Assembly (NCBI RefSeq): GCF_017832355.1
Contig: NZ_JAFIBY010000001.1
Coordinates: 1,364,001-1,428,000 of the forward strand
DNA length: 64,000 nt
Direction: 5' to 3'
DNA from: Serratia sp. PL17
GTDB lineage: Bacteria; Pseudomonadota; Gammaproteobacteria; Enterobacterales; Enterobacteriaceae
Below, one piece after another: positions 57,397 through 64,000 of this stretch (position 1 is its first letter; every line of letters starts with the position of its first letter). The notes beneath the pieces were generated by a model, which was given only the letters and a program-made list of their open reading frames with translations, was not told the DNA's origin and made no database searches. The translations under genes and the position numbers were made by a program.

Positions 57397-57767
57397 CTTG
57401 CTTCCAGAGGCTTGCGAAGAATACGGATAAAATCTAGCCTGCATAATGGCAACGGATAGCCCGTCTGCCATGCCTGACGGTGCACGTAAAACGCGCAGCC
57501 AGACTCATATTATTGCCACTTTTAGCGGGGTTGGCACCCGTTAATTAACGCTTTAAAAATACTATTATGTATCAATCTGTAGCGTTATGTAGTGGCCGAA
57601 TTCCCATGCTCCCTCGCCTGTGGCGCGTCGTGTTAAACGAGGCGCAGATTGCGCTTCACCACAGCGCCAAAGCCTAGCGCGCGGTTTTGGCTGCAAAGCT
57701 CCAGGATCGCGTTTCCCCCAATCAGACAAACATTCACTATTCAAATCGTGCATATGCAAATTATAAT

Positions 57768-57786
57768 AAAAATGATAATCGTTATT
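57768..57786. promoter_or_regulatory. Fur box of the TonB siderophore receptor gene
   Basis: The 19-mer around TGATAATCGTTATT matches the Fur consensus GATAATGATAATCATTATC at 15 positions. It lies 26-44 bases upstream of the receptor ATG at 57812, in an AT-rich promoter. The interval from 57397 to here holds no other recognised element. Confidence 0.85.
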
Positions 57787-57811
57787 ATTTATTAATTTGA
57801 TATGGAATTGT

Positions 57812-59944
57812 ATGCACCAGGTAGAAAGTCATCGTCTGAATAAAACAAAAAAATGTCAGGTTTTTCGTTCAATTCCCCTGCTTGTCAGCGTCTTACCGGC
57901 ACTGCCTGTGGCCACCGCCCAGGCAGAGGACGAGTCGCTCACCGTCACAACCAGCTCCTTGCCGGCAGCGGGCTACAGCACGGATAGCGCGTCCACCGCC
58001 AGCAAAACCAACACCCCACTCAGCGAAGTGCCGCAATCTGTCAGCGTTGTCACACCTGACGTCATTAACGACTTCCAGGTCAAAAGCGTCAACGATGCCA
58101 TGAAATTCGTCAGTGGCGTGACACAGGGTAATACGCTGGGCGGCACTGAAGACGGGTTTGTCAAACGTGGTTTTGGTGTTAACTCGGACGGTTCAGTATT
58201 CATCGACGGCGTTCGTAGTAATCAGGGCTTGAGCATGGACGCCACCACTGACCGCGTTGAGGTGCTTAAAGGCTCGGCGTCGCTGTTGTACGGCATTCTC
58301 AGCCCTGGCGGCATCATTAACCTCATCAGTAAAAAACCGCAATACGACTGGAACACCCGCCTCAGTGGTGCCACTAACAGTTTTGGTGGCGGCAGCGGCA
58401 CGGTCGACGTCACCGGGCCACTCGGCAACGGTTTTGCTTTTCGTTTTATTGCCGAGCGTCAACACGAAGATTACTGGCGCAATTTTGGCACCGATGAGCA
58501 TACGCTGATTGCACCGTCACTCAGTTGGTTTGGCGATAAAGCGTCATTCAACATTGCCTACAGCGAATACAAATACGATATTCCTTATGACCGCGGCACG
58601 GCCTTTATCAATGGCAAGCCTGTCGATATTCCTTATAACCGCCGGCTGGACGATTATGCCAACCACGCGTGGGGCAAAAACAAACGCCTCAACGCACATT
58701 ATGACTACGCACTGAACAGCACCTGGACCACCCGTTTCAACTATGCCTGGATGCAACGTCGCTACGACAGCAACGAAGTGCGTGCCACGGCGATCGACAC
58801 CGCCACGGGGATTGTTTCACGCCGTGCGGATGCCAACCGCGGCTTCAACCACCAGACAGACTATTATTCCTGGGATGTGATCGGGTCGCCGATCGCACTT
58901 GGCATGCAACATGACCTGTTGGTGGGCGTCGACTATGAGAAAAATGAGACCTACAAGGCCTACTCCTACCGCGGCAAGGTGTCAAAAACCTTCAATATGT
59001 ATGATCCTGCCTACGGTGAAACGCCGGTGACCAACAGCAGTACTTACAATGATGCCCTGAGTAATCTACGCAGCACCTTGTACAGTCGTTCGGTCTACGC
59101 CAAAGACAGTATTCATTTAACCGACCAGTGGATTGCCGTCCTCGGCGCCCGCTACCAGTCTTATTACCAAAACAACAGTAATGGCTTCCAGAACCCCAAA
59201 AACACGCTGAACGACAAGGATGACAAATTCCTGCCGCAGGCCGGTGTGGTGTACAAGCTCACGCCGGCTGTTTCACTGTATGCCAACTACAGCCGCTCTT
59301 TCACTCCGTCCACGGCCGTGGATGACAACGGGAACGTTGCTACGCCTGAAACCGGCACTACCTACGAGGTTGGCGGTAAATGGCAAGTGACCCCAGTGGT
59401 CGATGCTACGCTGGCGCTGTACCGTATAGACGAAAACAATATGTCGATCTTTATCAACGGCGTCACTCGCAGCATTCCAAAAGCGCGCTCTAGCGGCGTT
59501 GAACTGGAGCTAAACGGAGAACTCGCCCGCAATTGGGATCTGACCGCCAATTACAGTTACGACAAAACCGAGATTGTCGAAGATAACCTCAACCCGGATA
59601 ACGTCGGTAACCGCCTGGTGAACGCCCCAACCAACATGGGGAGTCTCTATCTCAGCCACCGCATGACGCTACCTGCGGTACCGGGTGATGTACGGCTGGG
59701 CGGAGGGGGCCGCTATGTGGGCCGTCGCGCAGGCGATCCGGAAAACAGTTTTACCATGCCTGCCTACACGGTGGCAGATGCGTTTATCGCTTGGGACAGT
59801 AAGCTGGTTGGCAAACACACCCAGATCAAGCTGAACGTCAAAAACCTGTTCAACCGCGAATATTATGCGTCCAGTGCAGGTAACCTGCGGGTCATTGAGG
59901 GGGAACCGCGCAGCCTGAGCCTGCAGGCAACGGTAGATTTCTGA
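57812..59944 (+). CDS. TonB-dependent siderophore receptor
   Basis: A 710-residue outer-membrane receptor. The signal peptide ends near ATAQA-EDES. A TonB-box-like DESLTVTTS precedes the plug (about residues 65-170: SEVPQSVSVVTPDVINDF, then GFVKRGFGVNSDG and VEVLKGSASLLYGILSPGG). A 22-strand barrel follows, ending LSLQATVDF with a terminal Phe. It fits the FhuA/FoxA/FpvA-type ferri-siderophore receptor subfamily. A Fur box lies just upstream. ATG 57812 is preferred over the TTG at 57797. Its ligand is unknown; the neighbouring ATP-grasp and N-monooxygenase genes suggest a hydroxamate-type ligand. Confidence 0.93.
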   Translation: MHQVESHRLNKTKKCQVFRSIPLLVSVLPALPVATAQAEDESLTVTTSSLPAAGYSTDSASTASKTNTPLSEVPQSVSVVTPDVINDFQVKSVNDAMKFVSGVTQGNTLGGTEDGFVKRGFGVNSDGSVFIDGVRSNQGLSMDATTDRVEVLKGSASLLYGILSPGGIINLISKKPQYDWNTRLSGATNSFGGGSGTVDVTGPLGNGFAFRFIAERQHEDYWRNFGTDEHTLIAPSLSWFGDKASFNIAYSEYKYDIPYDRGTAFINGKPVDIPYNRRLDDYANHAWGKNKRLNAHYDYALNSTWTTRFNYAWMQRRYDSNEVRATAIDTATGIVSRRADANRGFNHQTDYYSWDVIGSPIALGMQHDLLVGVDYEKNETYKAYSYRGKVSKTFNMYDPAYGETPVTNSSTYNDALSNLRSTLYSRSVYAKDSIHLTDQWIAVLGARYQSYYQNNSNGFQNPKNTLNDKDDKFLPQAGVVYKLTPAVSLYANYSRSFTPSTAVDDNGNVATPETGTTYEVGGKWQVTPVVDATLALYRIDENNMSIFINGVTRSIPKARSSGVELELNGELARNWDLTANYSYDKTEIVEDNLNPDNVGNRLVNAPTNMGSLYLSHRMTLPAVPGDVRLGGGGRYVGRRAGDPENSFTMPAYTVADAFIAWDSKLVGKHTQIKLNVKNLFNREYYASSAGNLRVIEGEPRSLSLQATVDF

Positions 59945-59949
59945 TCGTG

Positions 59950-59974
59950 ACTCCCCGGATGCCGTCCGGGGAGT
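59950..59974 (+). terminator. Hairpin after the TonB receptor gene
   Basis: Perfect 9-bp stem ACTCCCCGG / CCGGGGAGT with a 7-nt loop, six bases after the receptor stop codon. T-run weak (TGTGTCTG). Confidence 0.65.
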
Positions 59975-59994
59975 TGTGTCTGCCGGCAGAAGAT

Positions 59995-60023
59995 AAAAAA
60001 ACACCCTGTGGGTTCACAGGGTG
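59995..60023 (-). terminator. Intrinsic terminator of the ATP-grasp gene
   Basis: Perfect 9-bp stem CACCCTGTG / CACAGGGTG with a 4-nt loop. Read on the minus strand it is followed directly by seven Ts (59995-60001), 27 bases beyond the ATP-grasp stop. Confidence 0.92.
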
Positions 60024-60049
60024 ACAACATATCCTCTGTGGGTACGGTG

Positions 60050-60928
60050 TTATTTCAGGTTAAGCATCTTCCCGAGTAAAATATCTGTTGATTCGAGCAT
60101 GTCCGTATCAATACCTGCGGAGGGTGTGAAGGTCAACTCACCAAAAATAGCTTTGCCGTTGGAGATATAGAAATCAACGCGGACAAACTCAAAGGGTTCA
60201 GATAATATTCTGGCGTACTCAAAGAGCGCGTCATACCCCTCAGGTTTCACAAAGGCGTCAATCTCTTCCTGGCTAAGTGCCAAACAGTCTTGGCTATAAC
60301 ACAAGAATTTGAAGTCTTTATCAAAAAAGTAATATTTCGGCGTGCCGGTTTCCCTGCCGACACACAGCAACGTGCAGTAAGGAACACCGTGGAAGCAGTA
60401 TATTTTATAGTCATCAGGCCCCTGACCACTCGATGACGCGATGAACTTTTCACCAATGATTTTTTTGTTAATATTCTTATAGTTTAACTCTGCATAGACC
60501 TTCCAGTAGTCACTTTCCATCCAATTTTCAATGGTTTTAGCTGCTTGTGCAATGTCTAGCGAGCCTTTGTCCTGGCAAATCAAATTGTAACCAGAACCGT
60601 GATTACCTTTAATCACAAACTTTTCCGGCAAAGACGCCCATGGGATTTCATGAACAGAGTCACAGGCGAAATAGAGTTCATTAAGGATCTCCTCACAGCC
60701 TTTCTCTTTTATATACTCCCTCACTGCATATTTGTCTGCACATTGCGTGATTAATGCATTGTTACTGTAATCGTTAAGTTTCAGATAATTTATCTTTTCG
60801 TTCCACGTGGCCGGAGGGTTTAAATTTAATGTCTTCCCGAAGGCCTTTTTATATATGTATTTCGCTTTAAAAGTCGGCGAGAATGTTGCCAGTTGATTCA
60901 TGATAAATTTATTAATGTGTTTTCTCAT
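60050..60928 (-). CDS. ATP-grasp ligase-like protein (TupA family)
   Basis: A protein of about 292 residues of the ATP-grasp fold, TupA-like branch. Visible elements: the ATP-binding lysine loop EKFVIKGNHGSGYNLICQDK (residues 102-121), KIIGEKFIAS, the DDYKIYCFHG strand (172-181) and metal-binding Asp252/Glu264 in VRVDFYISNGKAIFGELTF. Such enzymes join a carboxylate to an amine through an acyl-phosphate; the founding member acts in teichuronopeptide synthesis. Here it is 69 bp behind an N-monooxygenase gene on the same strand and next to a siderophore receptor. ATG 60928 is preferred over 60985; neither has a strong ribosome-binding site. Confidence 0.82.
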   Translation of the reverse strand: MRKHINKFIMNQLATFSPTFKAKYIYKKAFGKTLNLNPPATWNEKINYLKLNDYSNNALITQCADKYAVREYIKEKGCEEILNELYFACDSVHEIPWASLPEKFVIKGNHGSGYNLICQDKGSLDIAQAAKTIENWMESDYWKVYAELNYKNINKKIIGEKFIASSSGQGPDDYKIYCFHGVPYCTLLCVGRETGTPKYYFFDKDFKFLCYSQDCLALSQEEIDAFVKPEGYDALFEYARILSEPFEFVRVDFYISNGKAIFGELTFTPSAGIDTDMLESTDILLGKMLNLK

Positions 60929-60997
60929 ACAACTTGTCTCATCATGGGGTAAACGCGGTGCCCAACAAGAACTCAATAACGTCATCGTGATTGGCCG

Positions 60998-62275
60998 TTA
61001 TGGCTCACTGCGCCATTGAATGATCGCCGGGGCCGTACTCAAATCAAATTGGTTTTGGCCGAGAACCCGGTTAAGAATGCGGGCAGCTCGCCAGGCCATC
61101 AGGCTGAGCTGGGGATCGGCAATACCGTGGTGATGCATGCTCGCATTGACGGCAAACAAACAGTTCTCATGCGCCCCTTCCCGCTCAAGGGTAAAATCAG
61201 GGGCAATACGGTACTGCCCATCATCCGTGGTTGAAAAACGTTCGGACAAGGCGTCAAGAAACACGGGGCGGGCCTGTTCATAGCCAGTAGCAAAGATCAC
61301 CACGTCCACATCAAAAGCCTCTCGCCCCTGATCCAGATGGTGTTCCGTCTCTAACTGATAAAAATTATCTTTGGTGTTAAGGGCCGTCACTGAACGGCTG
61401 GGAAGCAGGCGTACCCATCGTTTATTCTGAAGGACATCAAACTGGTGATACATGGCACGATAAATGGCCAAAAGCGACTCGCTGGTGATCCCATCAGACG
61501 TCATTTTTTGTTCGCGCAGCATGTGTTGTTTGGCTGAACTGCCGAGCGTGTAGAAATTCTCAACGTAATCAGGCGTAAAGTACTCGTTAGCAAAGGCAGC
61601 TTCGTCCAGCGCATTGTAGTTGTTACGCCGAGATATCCAACTCAATTGTTCTGGTTGGCCCCATTCCCCCTGAAAAATATTGAGGAACAGATCGGCCCCG
61701 CTTTGCCCCCCGCCGACAATTGCCACACGCTTCCCCTTCAGATTGGGTTTGCGGAACATCATTTCGCTCGCGTGGAAACACCGATCATTTTGCTGGGTCA
61801 CACAGTCTGGCAATTTGATTTTTTTGCCAATACCGACACAGACATGCTTCGCGTAAAACACATCATTCTGGGTGGTGACAACAAAATGCCGCTGATTCTC
61901 ATCAAAACTCACGGCCTGGACGTCCTGGTTGAATGCCAGCGACGGCAGGCCCGTTGCCGCCCAACTGAGATAATCGGCAAACTCTTCGCGCGAAACGGTA
62001 TGTTGCTCTGTATTGAGGAAACGGTAAAATTTCTTTCTTTTCACCAGATAGTTGAGAAAACTGTAAGGGTTGGTGGGCGCAACGGCCGTCACCAAATCCT
62101 TCAAAAAGTTGGTCTGCATACTGCAGTCCGCCAGGATCATGCCTGGATGCCAAGAAAAATGCGGTTTACGCTCGAGGAATTTGCAATTAAACCCTGCGAT
62201 TTCGCTTCCAAGTGCCGCAATGCTGAGGTTGGACGGACCGATGCCAATACCGATAAAGTCCAAACACTGGTTCAT
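60998..62275 (-). CDS. IucD/PvdA-type lysine/ornithine N-monooxygenase
   Basis: A 425-residue flavin-dependent N-hydroxylating monooxygenase. The FAD loop is GIGIGPSNLSIAALG (residues 9-23), the NADPH loop VAIVGGGQSGAD (184-195) and the ATGY motif 329-332; FLKDLVTAVAPTNPYSFLNY is the family substrate/FAD region. It should hydroxylate the terminal amine of lysine, ornithine or a diamine, the first step of hydroxamate siderophores. The SD AGGAG precedes ATG 62275. The ATP-grasp gene follows in the same operon. No acyltransferase, IucA/C synthetase or NRPS gene is in reach, so the end product is unclear. Confidence 0.92.
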   Translation of the reverse strand: MNQCLDFIGIGIGPSNLSIAALGSEIAGFNCKFLERKPHFSWHPGMILADCSMQTNFLKDLVTAVAPTNPYSFLNYLVKRKKFYRFLNTEQHTVSREEFADYLSWAATGLPSLAFNQDVQAVSFDENQRHFVVTTQNDVFYAKHVCVGIGKKIKLPDCVTQQNDRCFHASEMMFRKPNLKGKRVAIVGGGQSGADLFLNIFQGEWGQPEQLSWISRRNNYNALDEAAFANEYFTPDYVENFYTLGSSAKQHMLREQKMTSDGITSESLLAIYRAMYHQFDVLQNKRWVRLLPSRSVTALNTKDNFYQLETEHHLDQGREAFDVDVVIFATGYEQARPVFLDALSERFSTTDDGQYRIAPDFTLEREGAHENCLFAVNASMHHHGIADPQLSLMAWRAARILNRVLGQNQFDLSTAPAIIQWRSEP

Positions 62276-62290
62276 TGAGTGTGCTCCTGA

Positions 62291-62309
62291 GTGAATAATT
62301 AGATTTATA
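62291..62309. promoter_or_regulatory. Weak Fur-box-like site before the N-monooxygenase gene
   Basis: The minus-strand 19-mer at 62291-62309 matches the Fur consensus at 12 positions. It lies 16-34 bases upstream of ATG 62275, so it would overlap the transcription start. The match is weak and could be chance in AT-rich DNA. Confidence 0.35.
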
Positions 62310-63327
62310 GCGCTCTATTTGTGGCCTTGGAAATAACGCAACTATCATCATGCATGGCATTAGGATAATTACCCATCAAGGCGAAAGTCTTAATTAAAAT
62401 CGACACCATTACCCTTTTCCCCATGCGTCATACCATAACGGTCATTGGGCAGGGTATTATAATGGTCATAGCATCCCGTCATCTCACGCTCACAAAAGAG
62501 CCAACATATCTTACTTTTGATAACTCACTTTCATTTTAAATAGACGTTGCAGAGTCATAAAAAAAGAATGCTTAGGGAAATGATCTTGAGGAAATAAAAA
62601 ACAGGTTAACAAAGGATTTCATAACATGTCCCTATGTTAATCTCCCTATTCCACATAGCATCATCCTTAATGAGACATTGCCTAACCAGACTAGCGCTAA
62701 AGCGGCTGCCTGGCATGTGAAAAAAGATAATATCAACGCCCTTCCGAGCGTTGTTAATGTAAAATTAAAAGTGAAATCGTAAAAAAATCATAAAACTTCA
62801 CTTTTGTTTAAGCTTCATTGTAGATATGCCCCATTAATGGCATGCATCACAAAATACAAACATTCATTTATTATCAATGGTTTGCAATGAAAAACAAATG
62901 AATCAGGAGACCTTAGGTCTCTGACACTGCGAGATCTGTACAGATTCCGCTCACTTACGCCTTGTCTTGCACATTTTGCAAAATTTTCTCTTGCTGCGAT
63001 GCGATGTAGATACTTAATTGACGGAAATAAACGAGCGAAGCCTGTTCCGCTAAAAAAGAGCAACGACTAAGAATACAAAAGGAACATTTCGTGCGATTTT
63101 TTATCCATCACTCAGGCGTAGGATTTTTAATTTCCAGTAGTTTCCTTGCTAACATAGTTCCAGATCTTGCTGGATAACCAGACCGTATTTTAATCTTTGG
63201 TGTAAGAAGCAATGGTGAGAGTGTGTTGTGATTCGGTGCGTATTGCAGAGTGGCCATGAATTATGGGTAAATATCTGAAGGGTATTCCCCGAACACAATC
63301 GCTGTATTCGGGAAAATGCGTGATGGT
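62310..63327. other. Long non-coding stretch with inverted repeats
   Basis: About one kilobase, AT-rich and without a supportable gene. Two inverted repeats stand out: AAAAGTGAA / TTCACTTTT (62767-62775 and 62797-62805) around a 21-nt AT-rich loop, and GAGACC-TTA-GGTCTC (62907-62921). Near 63285-63315 a hairpin with TTCCC/GGGAA arms probably ends the alpha-glucosidase transcript. The region could hold a small RNA or remnants of lost genes; nothing stronger can be read. Confidence 0.45.
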
Positions 63328-64000
63328 TTAATCAAAACTGGAGGCGTCAGGCCATTGGTATATCCGAGCCTCATAAGGACGAAGGCATTGTTGCTCATCA
63401 TGATGACAATAATTGCCCAATAACCGTTGCCCCTTATCCAAGGCCAACACGTGCGGATCTATCTGCAAAGATTCGCGACTCAAATTGCACAACACCAATA
63501 CCTGCCGCTCATCCAGGGTGCGGGTGTAAGCATATATTTGCGGGTGTGCCGCCAGGTGTAATTGGTATCGGCCGTAGACCCACACGGGATCCCGTTTACG
63601 CAGCCGAATTAACGCCCGGTAAAAGTTCAGCACTGAATCAGGTTCTTCTCGCTGACGCGCCACGTTGATTTGCGCGTAGTTGGCATTCACCCTAAACCAG
63701 GGTTCGGCACGGCTGAAACCGGCATTGGGACCGTCGTCCCATTGCATCGGCGTACGCGAATTATCGCGCCCACTGCGGCCCAGAAACGCCAGGATGTGTG
63801 CCTCGTCCATCCCTTGCTCGCGCAACATGGCAAAGCGGTTTCTGGCAGCAACATCGTTAAAATCAGCCAGGCCGTCGAAGCGGGTGTTGGTCATCCCCAG
63901 CTCCTGTCCCTGATAAATAAAGGGGGTTCCCTGCATTAAAAAATACATCGTGGCGATGGCGGTAGCACTTTCGCGCCAATACTGCTTATCGTCGCCCCAT
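63328..64000 (-). CDS. GH13 alpha-glucosidase, C-terminal part (cut by window edge)
   Basis: The last ~223 residues of a GH13 oligo-1,6-glucosidase/alpha-glucosidase; the 5' part, with the catalytic Asp and Glu, lies right of position 64000. The frame is open to the edge (WGDDKQYWRESATAIATMYF). Family motifs are MQGTPFIYQGQELGMTN and RDNSRTPMQWDDGPNAGFS, followed by the C-terminal beta domain. The sequence resembles MalL/isomaltase and sucrose-isomerase-like enzymes more than TreC, but without the active-site region I cannot be precise. Confidence 0.92.
   Translation of the reverse strand, partial: WGDDKQYWRESATAIATMYFLMQGTPFIYQGQELGMTNTRFDGLADFNDVAARNRFAMLREQGMDEAHILAFLGRSGRDNSRTPMQWDDGPNAGFSRAEPWFRVNANYAQINVARQREEPDSVLNFYRALIRLRKRDPVWVYGRYQLHLAAHPQIYAYTRTLDERQVLVLCNLSRESLQIDPHVLALDKGQRLLGNYCHHDEQQCLRPYEARIYQWPDASSFD

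Noticed and set aside
61646..62278. A 210-codon plus-strand frame inside the N-monooxygenase gene
   Set aside because: Opposite strand of a gene with intact FAD and NADPH motifs; no domain.
62815..63063. An 82-codon minus-strand frame in the gene-free region
   Set aside because: No ribosome-binding site, unusual composition and no domain.

Overview
The window looks like chromosomal accessory DNA from an enterobacterium, most likely Serratia or a close relative. DsdX, DsdC, DsdA and TehA read almost like their Escherichia coli counterparts, while the RND pumps, the Csu-type pilus and the many small divergent regulator/target pairs fit the larger Serratia-type genomes. The genus is inferred from gene content, not from a marker gene. 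I saw no rRNA, tRNA, CRISPR array, transposase, integrase or phage gene.

Layout: 0-2.6 kb holds the 5' part of an RND pump, an ATPase-less ABC membrane protein and a divergent TetR regulator with a perfect 18-bp operator. 3.0-3.6 kb is a frameshifted methyltransferase. 4.1-6.6 kb carries dsdX and dsdC (D-serine uptake and its activator). 6.9-9.7 kb is a copper pair (DUF2946 protein and TonB-dependent copper receptor). 10.6-16.2 kb is a chaperone-usher pilus operon of the spore-coat-U (Csu) type followed by a LuxR-type regulator. 16.5-21.3 kb has tehA and three small regulator/target groups (LysR/quinone reductase, HxlR/oxidoreductase, MarR-GNAT fusion). 21.4-25.5 kb has a YheO-type regulator, a CycA-type amino-acid permease and a catabolic glutamate dehydrogenase. 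25.6-28.4 kb has an acyl-CoA ligase, a DJ-1/PfpI protein and a small DUF1493-like protein. 28.6-36.8 kb is a complete RND tripartite efflux operon plus a DHA2 MFS pump with its TetR. 37.2-43.1 kb has a Tat-exported agmatine-deiminase-like enzyme, a LysR, gamma-glutamyltransferase and a transglutaminase-fold protein. 43.3-49.8 kb has XRE-cupin/EamA, a hydroxyacid dehydrogenase, an ACS-type MFS, an RpiR regulator and a 6-phospho-beta-glucosidase. 49.9-57.4 kb has a PhzF enzyme, an aromatic-acid-type MFS, TetR, dsdA, VOC and DUF1428 proteins and a MASE1-GGDEF diguanylate cyclase. 57.8-62.3 kb is a possible iron-acquisition group: a TonB siderophore receptor behind a good Fur box, an ATP-grasp ligase and an IucD/PvdA-type N-monooxygenase. 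The window ends inside a GH13 alpha-glucosidase.

Themes: D-amino-acid and nitrogen scavenging (dsdX/C, dsdA, CycA-like, YheO-like, GDH, Ggt, deiminase), metal uptake through TonB receptors, and drug export. Two observations stand out. First, the D-serine regulon is split: dsdA lies about 48 kb from dsdXC, yet dsdX and dsdA keep the same two-block promoter element with identical 54-bp spacing. Second, the receptor / ATP-grasp / N-hydroxylase group has no NRPS, NIS synthetase or acyltransferase beside it, so it may make or modify an uncharacterised hydroxylated metabolite.
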